64,000 nt of DNA, taken from assembly GCA_021802115.1 (NCBI GenBank), contig JAKABA010000004.1, forward strand, positions 1 to 64,000. The letters are read 5' to 3'. This document shows positions 55,774-64,000 of the stretch, one piece after another; the first letter of the stretch is position 1, and each line of letters begins with the position of its first letter. Origin of the DNA: a bacterium. GTDB taxonomy: Bacteria > Chloroflexota > Dormibacteria > UBA8260 > Bog-877. The notes under the pieces were generated by a model. It was not told the DNA's origin. It worked only from the letters and a program-made list of their open reading frames with translations, and ran no database searches. The translations under genes and the position numbers were made by a program.

Positions 55774-57177
55774 ATGAAGCCACAACCTTCTGAGCGAATC
55801 GCATCGTTCCCCGGAGATCAGGGGACAGGCTTGGCCAGAGCCTTCGGGCCGTCAGACCGCGTTCCCGGCTTCTGTCCCGTCGAGCCCTGCTCCTTGGCCG
55901 AGGTCGGGCTCCCTTTCTCCTTCGTCTCCGACCTGATCCTGAAGATCATGTACTTCAATGGCAACATCCTGGGCCGCGACATCGCCGCCCGGGCCTGCTT
56001 GCCCTGGTCGGTAGCCTCCGAGGCGCTCACCTTCCTGGCCTCCGAGGGCTACTGCGGCACGACCGGAATCCGGGGGACACATGGCCCCGGTGACGACTTC
56101 GCGGAGAGCTTCCAGTACCTGGTGACCAACACCGGGCGGGACCGGGCGCGGGAGATCCTGGAGCTCAACCAGTACGCCGGACCCGCCCCGGTCCACCTCG
56201 ACGACTACCTGGAGAGCGCCAGCTCGCTCGCCGACGAGGCCCCGGTGGTATCGGCTGAGGAGCTGCAGCAGGCGCTGCGCCATCTGGTCGTCCCCGAGCA
56301 GCTCATCGAGGTCGTGGGCACGGCGCTTACCGGCCGCCAGGCTCTCTTCCTCTATGGGCCCCCTGGCAATGGCAAGAGCTCGATCGCAGACGCCTGCGCC
56401 ACTGTGCTGGGGGACCCAATCTTCATCCCCCATGCCCTCTATGTCCACGGCGAGGTGATCCGGCTCTTCGACCCGGTCCATCATCGCCTGGTCTCCGGCC
56501 CACCTATCCCCCACGACCGGCGCTGGGTTTTGGTCTACCGGCCGGTGGTCCACGCCGGGGGCGAACTCCGGGGCAACGAGCTGGAGTTGGCCTTCGACCG
56601 CAGCCTGGGCTTCTACGAGGCACCGCTCCAGCTCAAGGCCAACGGTGGCATCTTCCACGTTGACGACTTCGGCCGCCAGATGATCCCCCCTCGCCAGATC
56701 CTCAACCGCCTTATCGTCCCTCTGGAGTCGGGGATCGACTACCTCAACGTGGCTCGGGCCGGCACCACGGTGAGCGTCCCCTATGCCGCGGTGCTGCTGC
56801 TCTCGACCAACCTCGACCCGGGGGAGCTGGTCGACGAGGCATTTCTGCGTCGGGTGCGCTACAAGGCCTTGGTGCCCGACCCCACGGCCGAGCAGTTCCG
56901 GCTGATCCTGCAGAGGGTCTGTCAGAGCCGGGGCATCCAGTACCGAGATGAGGTCGTCGACTACCTCTTGCAAAAGCACTACGCGCCGGTGGGAAGAGCT
57001 TTGCGGGGCTGCCATCCGCGCGACCTGGTGGACCAGATAGTCGCCACCGCGCGCTATCTGGGGATTCACCCCGAGCTCACGCCCGACCTGATCGATCGGG
57101 TGGCCAGGGCCTATTTCTCTGACATTCGGCCCTCCACAACCCAGCACCTGGGCGGCGACGCCCGGACCCTTTCCTGA
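55774..57177 (+). CDS. AAA+ ATPase of unknown role
   Basis: 467 residues. An N-terminal domain (about 35-120; LPFSFVSDLILKIMYFNGNILGRDIAARACLPWSVASEALTFLASEGYCG) looks like a winged-helix module. The AAA core follows with Walker A GPPGNGKSS (about 195-203), Walker B GGIFHVDDFG (about 291-300), a sensor-1 asparagine in LLLSTNLDP and arginines in EAFLRRVRYKALVPDP. The C-terminal part has RALRGCHPRDLVDQIVATARYLG. It is not a TadA/PilT secretion ATPase. Proteins of this layout occur near pilin genes in several phyla, but the substrate is not known to me. Confidence 0.85.
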   Translation: MKPQPSERIASFPGDQGTGLARAFGPSDRVPGFCPVEPCSLAEVGLPFSFVSDLILKIMYFNGNILGRDIAARACLPWSVASEALTFLASEGYCGTTGIRGTHGPGDDFAESFQYLVTNTGRDRAREILELNQYAGPAPVHLDDYLESASSLADEAPVVSAEELQQALRHLVVPEQLIEVVGTALTGRQALFLYGPPGNGKSSIADACATVLGDPIFIPHALYVHGEVIRLFDPVHHRLVSGPPIPHDRRWVLVYRPVVHAGGELRGNELELAFDRSLGFYEAPLQLKANGGIFHVDDFGRQMIPPRQILNRLIVPLESGIDYLNVARAGTTVSVPYAAVLLLSTNLDPGELVDEAFLRRVRYKALVPDPTAEQFRLILQRVCQSRGIQYRDEVVDYLLQKHYAPVGRALRGCHPRDLVDQIVATARYLGIHPELTPDLIDRVARAYFSDIRPSTTQHLGGDARTLS

Positions 57178-57531
57178 ACCTACCACCCACTGCCGGCTCG
57201 GCTCCCTCGGCCCGGCCCCCTACTAGATCCGCGCCGCCCCGACAACCGTAGTCTGCCGCTGCGCTCTTCGGGCGGAGCCTGAGCGCCCGCGGTAGGGGGA
57301 GCCTCCCCGCCACCGTCTCTGCCAGAAAGACTGGTTGGCCCTGCCGAGCGGCAGTGCCGACCCTCAGAGCCCCTACCTGCATCCCGGCACGGAGATCCCC
57401 GCCTGGGGTGGCGGGTCACCCCGTCTCAGTCCACCAGCCTCTCTGCGCCTCGGTGCAGGTGCCGCCCAGAACAGGCCGCCCCGAGGCGGCCCGTCCCCCG
57501 AGGTGTCCCGCCATAACTGGGAGGGTACGGT
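57178..57531. other. spacer between convergent ATPase and S53 genes
   Basis: No gene supported; translations in this stretch are Pro/Arg/Gly-rich. No T-rich terminator follows the ATPase stop. The strong inverted repeat at 57532-57563 may serve both convergent genes. Confidence 0.5.
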
Positions 57532-57563
57532 GGGCCCCGCGCCCGGTCGCGGACGCGGGGCCC
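57532..57563 (-). terminator. ten-base perfect inverted repeat after the S53 gene
   Basis: GGGCCCCGCG (57532-57541) and CGCGGGGCCC (57554-57563) flank a 12-base loop, 30 bases past the S53 stop. No T-run on either side. Confidence 0.5.
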
Positions 57564-57593
57564 CAAATGGCTTGCGTGGGAGTCAGATTGGGC

Positions 57594-58973
57594 CTAGCTT
57601 CGGCCGCCGCGGCCCCCGCCGGCCAGGGACGAGATGAGGTTGGCCACGTTAGGGGTTCCCAGCCCGGTCGGAAGGTTGTACCCCGGGCTGGTTGCCGGAT
57701 AGCCGATTTGACTGCCGAAAGCGTTGGTCTGGCCGGGCCCGTAGATGTTGTGGAAATCAGCCGCGTAGGCCCTGGGGTTGGCATAGAGCGAGTAGAGCAG
57801 GGGATCGAGCTGGCCCAGCGGGTGTCCCGCCGCTTGATCCGCCAGCGCGGCTATGGCAGCCCACGACGGAGACCCCTCGCTGGTGCCCCCGAAGAAGTAG
57901 AAGCCGTTGCTACTGGCGCCCAAAAAGCCCAAATAGATCATGGTTGCGGTGTACACCGAGGCGTTGAAGGAGACATCCGCCACGGTCCGGCCGGGGTACC
58001 CGCTGCCATCCGCGCTCTGGTAGCCAGGCTGCGCGAACAAGATGCTGGGCGCTCCTCCGGTGGCGCCGAACGGCCCGGCAGAGCAGCCGAATGGGCAGAG
58101 AGACGAGATGGAGTCGTTCCAGGTCGTCTCCGACTGGTAAGTGCCCCGGTCGGAGAGGAAGAGGTCGGTGCCGCCGACCGAGGTTACCAACGGGTCTGAG
58201 GCCGGGAACAGCGCGGTGGAACTGGAGGTGCCCTCGGTGGCGCCTGAGTCGCCGGCGGAGGCGAATACGCTCATGCCCTGGGAGACCGCCTGCTGGTAGA
58301 TGGCCTCTGCCTGGGACAGCTGGTCGCTGTTGCCGTTGAAGGCGTCCTCAGGGGCGCCGAAGCTCATGCTCATGACGTTGCCAAGGTGCAGGTTGACCGC
58401 GTACTGCTCGGCGTTGTTGAGCGCGTTCCCGGAGTTGTTGGGAGCCACCACCAGGTCGATGGTGGCCCCTGGCGCGAGCCCGTGAGACTGCTCCACGTCC
58501 AGGCTGGTCTCCTCGGCCCAGCTCGTCTCCTGATGGTTTTGAAGCGGGTTGTAGGTGGGCTGGCCGGTGGGATAGAAAATGTGGAGAGTGGCAGCGGGCA
58601 GCCCGAACTCCTGGTCGTAGGTCGCCAGGTCGCTCTGGATGGTCGGGCTGCCGTAGGCGTCTATCAGGACGATGGTCTGGCCGGCCCCGGTCAGCTTGCC
58701 CGGGAAGTTGTACCCGGCGCGCAGGTCCTGCGGTGAATAGCAGGCGAGGCCGAAGCTGGCGACGCACTGGCTGGGCGTGTACGGGAACCCTCCCGGGGTG
58801 GCGCCCGGGCTGGCGAGCGCCAGCCTGGCTATGGGGTTCACCTGGTAGTAGACCGTCGACGTGGATGTGGAACCGGCCAGGGTGGGGGACGGCGTCAGCG
58901 CCAACATCAAAGCCGAGCCCAAGACCGCCGCGGCGGCTGCTCCGGTCACGGTTCGCAGGCGGAATGATTTCAC
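57594..58973 (-). CDS. S53 (sedolisin) family serine-carboxyl peptidase lacking a propeptide domain
   Basis: 459 residues from the GTG at 58973, with GGAGG six bases upstream. A signal peptide (FRLRTVTGAAAAAVLGSALMLALTPSPTLAG) leads to about 60 linker residues, then the catalytic domain at YSPQDLRAGYNFPGKLTGAGQTIVLIDAYG. Catalytic residues: Glu and Asp in EETSLDVEQ, oxyanion Asp in SFGAPED, Ser in FGGTSEGSP. The 150-200-residue pro-kumamolisin domain is absent. The calcium loop near the C-terminus reads GYNLPTGLGTPN where active members have GWDPxTGLGxP. Probably secreted; activity uncertain. Confidence 0.88.
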   Translation of the reverse strand: MKSFRLRTVTGAAAAAVLGSALMLALTPSPTLAGSTSTSTVYYQVNPIARLALASPGATPGGFPYTPSQCVASFGLACYSPQDLRAGYNFPGKLTGAGQTIVLIDAYGSPTIQSDLATYDQEFGLPAATLHIFYPTGQPTYNPLQNHQETSWAEETSLDVEQSHGLAPGATIDLVVAPNNSGNALNNAEQYAVNLHLGNVMSMSFGAPEDAFNGNSDQLSQAEAIYQQAVSQGMSVFASAGDSGATEGTSSSTALFPASDPLVTSVGGTDLFLSDRGTYQSETTWNDSISSLCPFGCSAGPFGATGGAPSILFAQPGYQSADGSGYPGRTVADVSFNASVYTATMIYLGFLGASSNGFYFFGGTSEGSPSWAAIAALADQAAGHPLGQLDPLLYSLYANPRAYAADFHNIYGPGQTNAFGSQIGYPATSPGYNLPTGLGTPNVANLISSLAGGGRGGRS

Positions 58974-59212
58974 GAAGTTCCTCCCTTGCTGATGGCCGTG
59001 GCGAATCCGACCGCCACTGCGATGGGACGAAGCGTAGCTGGTCTCCTGGTGATACCTCAAGCCCCACGGATGGGCAACCGAACCCCTACCTCGCAACTCG
59101 CATGCGTGACCTCCCCGCCTTTGCTCGATCACGGTCAACCCCGACCCGAGGAGCCTCCAGAACGATGCTCCGGCCGTGGGCAGCTCGCCACCCCCGGCCC
59201 TGGGAGCCTGTT
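58974..59212. other. spacer between the two S53 genes
   Basis: Holds the ribosome site of the downstream S53 gene at its left end. No gene supported and no clear promoter seen. Confidence 0.4.
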
Positions 59213-59242
59213 GGTGGTGGGGGGCATCTGCCCCCCACCACC
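59213..59242 (-). terminator. 14-base perfect hairpin after the second S53 gene
   Basis: GGTGGTGGGGGGCA and TGCCCCCCACCACC with a two-base loop, beginning six bases after the stop at 59249. There is no T-run. With 14 uninterrupted pairs, 11 of them G-C, it is among the strongest stems in the window. Confidence 0.6.
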
Positions 59243-59248
59243 GGCCGC

Positions 59249-61144
59249 CTATTTGTTGTGGCCGTGCGCCGCTGCGGCGCTGGTGTCATAGGTCTGGATC
59301 GCCGCCGCCAGCTTGGTCACATCCGGGACACCAAGCCCGGTTGTGGGATCCCACCCCGTCCCCGCCTGGTAGCCCCAGTTGTTGCCCTGGGCGATGTCCC
59401 GAAAACCGGCCACGGTCCCGCCCGAGGCGGGCAGGCTGTAGAAGACCTGGGATGCGAACCCTATCGGTCCCCCCTCAGCCTGGTCCAGAAGGGCTGTTAT
59501 CCCCGCCCACTGGGGAGCCGCGAACGAGGTCCCGCCCCAGCCGTTGCTCCAGGGAGAGGTGGCGTTGGAGTAGGTGGAGTTGGAGTCGTAGATGGCATAG
59601 CCGGTGAAGGGGTCGGCATTCAAGGCCACGTCAGGCACCCCCCGCTGGCCACTGCCCTGGAATCCCTGCTGCCAGCTGGGCTGGGCGAAGTACAGGCTGT
59701 AGCCTCCCCCCGAGCCGATCGGATAGAAGCTCCTGTGGGCCTGCTCCTGGTTCTGCAGGCCCAGGGCCTGGTAGTAGGGCAGCAGGTAGCTCCAGCCCCA
59801 GGCCGCCTCGGAGGTCGGCCCGCCATAGACTGGCGGTGCGGTGGCGGTGGCGGCCGCGATCAGAACGCCCTGGCTCGAGCTTGGCAGCGTGGTGCCCCCG
59901 GCGGCCGTGACGTACGGAGACGAGCCCGGGCTGTCCACCGCCAGGGTGTTGTACTGGGGGTAGGCGTCGTAGGCGCCGTAGTCGCCCGAGGCGGCGAACA
60001 TGCTCATCCCCTCGGCCGCGCCCTGCTCGAAGGCCTGGTTGAGCAGGATCGCGTATCCCTTGGTCTCGTCCTGCTCCGCCTCCCCCCAGGAGGTGGTCAC
60101 CACCTGAGCCTGGTCCTGGCTGACCACGGTGTCGTAGAGGTCCACGAAGCCGTTGTTGGTATTGGGCGCGACGTAGGCGATGATGTTGGCCCCCGGCGCC
60201 ATGGCTCCGGAGCGCTCCACGTCCAACGAGGTCTCCGAGCTACCCGCCCCAGCCACGGCCTGGCCGATGGCGGCACCATCAACCGACAACTGAGACAGCG
60301 AGCCCGTACGGTCGATTCCGTAATCTGCCCAGAAAGTCGTGGCATCGGTGTTGGTGAGGGGAGCCAGGGTGGCCACCGCGATCGTGAACCCGTGGCCGGT
60401 GAGCGTGCTCGGCACCTGGTAGGCGGAGTCGATCTGCTGCGGCGAGTAGCCCTGCGGGGCAAGGCAGAAAGTCCCCTGGGTCTGGCAGGTTCCACTGCTA
60501 CCCAGCCCCATCTGGTTGAGGTTCAAGCTCTCGGTGTGGATCGCACTGTAGGTCGTCATCCCCGAGATCCCCGACACCATCCCGGCCAGGTTGTAGATCC
60601 CCCCTTCATAGGAGAAGGCGGTCGGGAGGCTGGGGTCCTCCTGATTGGCGAAGTAGGAGTGGCCGCCGTGCTCATAGGCATTTATCGAGACGCTGAAGGC
60701 CCGCTCCACCTGGCCCACCTGGCCCACCGCCTCGATCCGGTTGGAGTAAACCCTGGTGACTGAGATCCCGAAGGTGGCCAAATACGCCTCCAGCGCGTCC
60801 ACGTGCGCGAGCGGCTGGTCGTAGACACTGGCGAAAGCGGCCGCGGTCTGGAAGTAGCGGTGAAAGTAGGGGCTGCTGGGGGTCACCGTGTCGGTGATGA
60901 ACTGAGGCAGGCTGGGCCCTAGGGCAGGGGTCACGTACTGGAGCCCCAGCAGCAGGTCGACCTGGGCCGCGGCCGGGGCCGGGCCGCTGAGAGTCGAGTT
61001 GGCGATAAGGCCGCTGGCCGTGTTGCCCGATATGGCCGCCGTCCCGCCCGATGGCTTCTGCGCCAGAGCCGCCGAGCTCCCAGCCAGGATCAGGGTCACC
61101 GTCGCGCCCCCAATCAGGAGCGCTCGCCCAGTGCGAAACCTCAT
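59249..61144 (-). CDS. S53 (sedolisin) peptidase with pro-kumamolisin domain
   Basis: 631 residues from the ATG at 61144, with AGGAGG eight bases upstream (a TTG at 61165 is a weaker choice). Signal peptide FRTGRALLIGGATVTLILAGSSAALA. The activation domain (about 45-210) shows LLLGLQYVTPALGPSLPQFITDTVTPSSPYFHRYFQTAAAFASVYDQ and VERAFSVSINAYEHGGHSYFAN. Catalytic residues: Glu and Asp in SETSLDVERSG, oxyanion Asp in SWGEAEQD, Ser in GWGGTSFAAPQW. The calcium loop GTGWDPTTGLGVPD is intact. An acid-acting secreted endopeptidase is likely. Confidence 0.93.
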   Translation of the reverse strand: MRFRTGRALLIGGATVTLILAGSSAALAQKPSGGTAAISGNTASGLIANSTLSGPAPAAAQVDLLLGLQYVTPALGPSLPQFITDTVTPSSPYFHRYFQTAAAFASVYDQPLAHVDALEAYLATFGISVTRVYSNRIEAVGQVGQVERAFSVSINAYEHGGHSYFANQEDPSLPTAFSYEGGIYNLAGMVSGISGMTTYSAIHTESLNLNQMGLGSSGTCQTQGTFCLAPQGYSPQQIDSAYQVPSTLTGHGFTIAVATLAPLTNTDATTFWADYGIDRTGSLSQLSVDGAAIGQAVAGAGSSETSLDVERSGAMAPGANIIAYVAPNTNNGFVDLYDTVVSQDQAQVVTTSWGEAEQDETKGYAILLNQAFEQGAAEGMSMFAASGDYGAYDAYPQYNTLAVDSPGSSPYVTAAGGTTLPSSSQGVLIAAATATAPPVYGGPTSEAAWGWSYLLPYYQALGLQNQEQAHRSFYPIGSGGGYSLYFAQPSWQQGFQGSGQRGVPDVALNADPFTGYAIYDSNSTYSNATSPWSNGWGGTSFAAPQWAGITALLDQAEGGPIGFASQVFYSLPASGGTVAGFRDIAQGNNWGYQAGTGWDPTTGLGVPDVTKLAAAIQTYDTSAAAAHGHNK

Positions 61145-62041
61145 CACCGAGACCTCCTTCCGCAATCACCTCCAGGCAGCGCCGACCGTCCACGGCAATG
61201 CTAACAAGCCCCAGCCGGACTCTGACAGGGAGCACGGCCATGCGCTGACGGTGGTGGCAAATCATGTCGCCCTCCGCCAGCGCCACCGACTGGCGTTCCC
61301 CTCCCCACTCTCGGGTTCGGGTAGGGACGGCTTGGCTCCCCACCTGCCCCTGGGTCAGCGCCAGATCGCCCGGCGTGCCGCCAGATGCTCAGTGCTCGCG
61401 AGGCCGGGGTTGCTCAGGGCTGTGCCCGGAAGATTCGGATGACCTAAGGCATTGGGCCGGTCCACCCAAGGCCATGGCGGTCGTACGGCCCCCGGGACTG
61501 CAAGCTTCAGCCGCCCACGTTCAAGCGCACTCCCAACCCGCACATGGTCGCGACCTCCCTCTCGGGCCGCTACCGCGCTGGCCAGCCATCCCACCCAGCT
61601 CAAGGCCGGCACTGGGTCGCTATGACAGCTCGGTCCGATCTTGCGGCCCCTCGGCTCGGATACCCGCGCCAGTGACGCGCAACCCTTGGTCCGGACGGGC
61701 AACTCAACCTTGACCCACCATCACCATCATCACGAAAGGTCGGTGTGCCGGCCCCGCTCCGGAGCCCTTCGAGTCCGTCTGCCACCGCCTCCAACCGGCA
61801 AGCGACCAGGGCATCAGCACCGCCCATTACGCCCAGCCGAACCGGGGCCACACCACCCCGGGCCGGGGACCGGGACAAACGGAGCCCCGGGTCAGCGGCA
61901 ATCCTGTATATTCCCCTGAACGCGAAGGGGAGGCGATGACGTGCGGTTTTTGACATCGGCCGCCTGAACCGCACCGAGCCACTGGCGGACCCGACCCCGC
62001 GCGATCGCCCTGTGGTGCAGCAGGGACGGAGGTGTTTGCCA
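61145..62041. other. 897-base divergent spacer between the S53 and DUF642-like genes
   Basis: Carries the ribosome sites of both flanking genes. Open frames here are Pro/Arg/Ser-rich and unsupported. TATATT near 61905 could be a plus-strand -10 but lacks a -35. The inverted repeat at 61941-61974 is the main structure. Confidence 0.5.
61941..61974 (+). repeat. eight-base inverted repeat in the leader of the DUF642-like gene
   Basis: GTGCGGTT (61941-61948) and AACCGCAC (61967-61974) around 18 bases, 67 bases before the start codon. It could be an operator or an mRNA stem. Confidence 0.4.
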
Positions 62042-63241
62042 GTGAAGATTCGTCTCATGGTCAGCGCGGTGGTGCTGGCGGGAGTTGTGGGCCTGTTCTG
62101 GCCCGTAGTGGCCGCATCCGCGCAGGTGATAGGCCCCCTTGCGAACGGGAACTTTGACTGTACGAGTTGCTCGGGTCCCATGACGACTCTCTATCAGGTG
62201 GATTCCACCTCCATGGCGCCGTGGAGGGTCACCCAAAATAGCGTCGACTGGAACAGTACCTACTTCCAGCAGCCCCCGGACAGCGCTTCCTACACCGTGG
62301 ACATGAACGGCACTACGGGCAATGGCTATAAGGCTGCTAACGGACAGATCGAGCAGACCTTCGCGACCACCAAAGGCGCCACCTACTTTGTTTCCTTCGA
62401 CCTGTCGGGCAACTTCAACTACCTGGGATCCTCAGCCTGTCCGCTCCCCGCGAGTGGCCAGTCCCAGACTTTGTACGTAGCCGCCCCGGTTCCGCCGTCG
62501 CTTGGCGGCCCACTCGGCACCGCGTACACCTTCGACTACTTCTCAGGCTACACCTACAAGAACATGGGGTGGACCAGCCAGGGGTACTCGTTCATTGCCA
62601 CCGGCACCAGCTCAACTCTGACGTTCACCGCCGACCCGAACAACACCACTAACTGCGGACCGGTGCTCGCCAACGTCGCGGTGACGCCGGAGGCCACTTT
62701 GTCATGCAATGCAAGCTACACCAGTTGCTCTGGGAGCCTGACCAGCCCCAACACCAACGCCAGCCTGACCACCTCCAGCAGTGATCCCTTCCGGCTCCAA
62801 GCCTACTTCTCAGCGGCGGGGCTCAACTGCGACTCGTCGGTCTCGAGCGGGACCGCTAACCCGCTGGTCGTCGTCAGCTACCCGGACCCGTCGGCATCAG
62901 CATCCTCAGCGGTCAAGGGCACCATCACGCTTACCTTCTCCAAGACCGTCGTCCACGAGATCCCCGGCAACAAGGGCACCCCCCACATGCCCGTTTGTGT
63001 CGGGGCCACTCAGAAGTTCCCAGTCGTGAACGGGACCTACTACACCGGGAACAAGTCCTACCCCCGACCGTATCCTTACCAAGGCTTGCTTTACGGCTGT
63101 AATGACCCGATCTACCAAGCCGAGGCTGCTGACAGGTCCACCTATCCTCTCCAGGTCTGCGTCGCCTCGTACGCCCGGGTTCACGGCGCAGAGCAAGTGG
63201 TCATCGACGCCAATCCTCTTGGGGACCCTATGTTCTGGTAG
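62042..63241 (+). CDS. secreted DUF642-like ('choice-of-anchor C') protein
   Basis: 399 residues from the GTG at 62042, with GGAGG nine bases upstream. Signal peptide KIRLMVSAVVLAGVVGLFWPVVAASA. Residues about 30-220 match the DUF642/choice-of-anchor C pattern: NGNFDCTSC, VDWNSTYFQQPPDSASYTVDMNGTTGNGYKAANGQIEQTFATTKGATYFVSFDLSGNF, MGWTSQGYSFIATGTSSTLTFTADPN. Such domains bind carbohydrate in plants. The second half has no recognised domain, has many cysteines and ends without a sorting or membrane signal. It ends one base before the convergent gene ends. Confidence 0.8.
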   Translation: MKIRLMVSAVVLAGVVGLFWPVVAASAQVIGPLANGNFDCTSCSGPMTTLYQVDSTSMAPWRVTQNSVDWNSTYFQQPPDSASYTVDMNGTTGNGYKAANGQIEQTFATTKGATYFVSFDLSGNFNYLGSSACPLPASGQSQTLYVAAPVPPSLGGPLGTAYTFDYFSGYTYKNMGWTSQGYSFIATGTSSTLTFTADPNNTTNCGPVLANVAVTPEATLSCNASYTSCSGSLTSPNTNASLTTSSSDPFRLQAYFSAAGLNCDSSVSSGTANPLVVVSYPDPSASASSAVKGTITLTFSKTVVHEIPGNKGTPHMPVCVGATQKFPVVNGTYYTGNKSYPRPYPYQGLLYGCNDPIYQAEAADRSTYPLQVCVASYARVHGAEQVVIDANPLGDPMFW

Positions 63242-64000
63242 TCAGCTGAGCGGGTGGGACAGCCCCGGCTGTCCCACCCGCCGGCCGGCCTCGACCACCC
63301 CGAGCTGCTCGAATAGCTCGGAGCTCTCCCGGCGGAGCTCAGGATCAAGCTCTGGCCAGAGGTCCGCCATCGCCTGCAGGGAGAGGGCCAGGTCATAGCT
63401 GGAGCCCCGGCGACGGGCGACATCGACGGAGGTCTGGAGATGCTCCTTGGCCAAGGCCGAATCGCCCCCCCGCAACGCCTCCGCCAGGCCGAGCACACGT
63501 CGCAGCAGCGGCACCACCAGCTCTCCGCCAGGAATGCCCGTGCTCGCGGCCAGCACCCGCTGAGCCATCGCCGAGGCGCCCCCCAGATCGCCCGCGATCA
63601 GGCGGGACTCAGCCAGGACCGCCTCGGACTGGAGCACCTGGAGGGTCTCGCCGTCGCTGGCCCAGAGGCCGCGCGCAGTCTCGAGCAATGTCCGAGCCCG
63701 CTCGTGGTCACCCCGTCGCGCCGCCAGCTTTCCCAGCAGCATCGTCCCGTAGCCGATGAAGGTCGGGGTCCCCGCCGCCCGGTAGGTCCTGATAGCCTCC
63801 TCAAGGATCGGCTCCGCCTGCTCCAGACGCCCCTGGTCGGCGAGCACCTCCGCGATGTTGCCGGAACCCACCGCCGCGGTCCACTCGTCGCCGGCCCGTC
63901 GGCAGGCCTCACACGACTGGGCGTAATAGTTGACCGCCTCCGACCAGCGTCCGGCGAAGTAGGCCCTGATCCCGAGCTGGTTGAGGGCCCTCGCCTCCAG
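63242..64000 (-). CDS. C-terminal TPR region of a large protein, cut by window edge
   Basis: 253 codons open to the edge, in the frame LEARALNQLGIRAYFAGRWSEAVNYYAQSCEACRRAGDEWTAAVGSGNIAEVLADQGRLEQAEPILEEAIRTYRAAGTPTF and so on, ending GQPGLSHPLS. Four or more TPR helix pairs are visible with the W-x-x-A and G-x-x-x-A pattern. Closely similar TPR ends occur on adenylate cyclase/AAA-ATPase and LuxR-type regulators, but the N-terminal part lies outside, so the class is not settled. Confidence 0.8.
   Translation of the reverse strand: MEARALNQLGIRAYFAGRWSEAVNYYAQSCEACRRAGDEWTAAVGSGNIAEVLADQGRLEQAEPILEEAIRTYRAAGTPTFIGYGTMLLGKLAARRGDHERARTLLETARGLWASDGETLQVLQSEAVLAESRLIAGDLGGASAMAQRVLAASTGIPGGELVVPLLRRVLGLAEALRGGDSALAKEHLQTSVDVARRRGSSYDLALSLQAMADLWPELDPELRRESSELFEQLGVVEAGRRVGQPGLSHPLS
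63251..63280 (+). terminator. 14-base hairpin ten bases after the DUF642-like gene, inside the opposing coding end
   Basis: CGGGTGGGACAGCC and GGCTGTCCCACCCG with a two-base loop. It lies within the last dozen codons of the convergent TPR gene (RVGQPGLSHP). No T-run. Length and loop match the hairpin after the S53 gene at 59213. Confidence 0.55.

Noticed and set aside
55852..57186. 444-codon minus-strand frame inside the AAA+ ATPase gene
   Set aside because: Antisense to a gene with clear Walker motifs; no motif of its own.
61264..61713. 149-codon plus-strand frame in the S53/DUF642-like spacer
   Set aside because: Pro/Ser/Arg-rich, no ribosome site, no motif.
61950..61955. TTGACA in the leader of the DUF642-like gene as a -35 box
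   Set aside because: No -10-like hexamer 16-18 bases downstream (ACCGAG at 17).

Overview
The window is GC-rich, densely packed bacterial chromosome. From position 223 to 51067 every convincing gene lies on the minus strand. The core is an unbroken ribosomal superoperon. The zinc-binding forms of S14, S4, L33 and L36, the large helical insertion in RpoC, an S53 peptidase pair, a ThiE-ThiS fusion and Tad-type pilin genes together suggest a Terrabacteria lineage near Chloroflexota or 'Ca. Dormibacterota'. This placement is inference from gene content; no rRNA is present to confirm it.

Layout, left to right. 1-123: the first 41 codons of an IS607-type serine recombinase running off the edge. 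223-6761: a CAP-like lipoprotein, the tRNA t6A genes tsaD-rimI-tsaB-tsaE, then thiL, thiG and a thiE-thiS fusion, mostly with overlapping ends. 6916-15455: argF, cdaA-cdaR-glmS (c-di-AMP and amino sugar), an AcpS-NnrD fusion and a MurF-like/alanine racemase fusion. 15528-36795: the str-S10-spc-alpha block, read from rpsL to rpsI and including fusA, tuf, secY, adk, map, infA, rpoA and truA. 37153-37907: an ECF sigma factor with a zinc-type anti-sigma factor. 37908-39194: about 1.3 kb with no convincing gene. 39195-51067: rpmG, tRNA-Trp, secE, nusG, rplKAJL, rpoB and rpoC.

51437-64000 is a different kind of region. On the plus strand are a small membrane protein, a TadG-like protein, two TadE-like pseudopilins, a second ECF sigma/anti-sigma-like pair and an AAA+ ATPase. 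Then come two minus-strand S53 peptidases, a secreted DUF642-like ('choice-of-anchor C') protein, and the C-terminal TPR part of a large minus-strand protein cut by the right edge.

Recurring features are close sigma70-like promoters with -10 TATACT or TAGAAT, stop/start overlaps that imply translational coupling, non-ATG starts (GTG, TTG and a candidate CTG), and long perfect GC hairpins after stop codons that lack a U-tract and may be this organism's terminators. No single new system is obvious. The best leads are the unusual fusions (AcpS-NnrD; degenerate MurF-Alr), the altered active-site motif in CdaA, the hairpin plus U-run just after the rpmG promoter, the terminator-like hairpin buried in a convergent coding sequence, and the pared-down Tad cluster.
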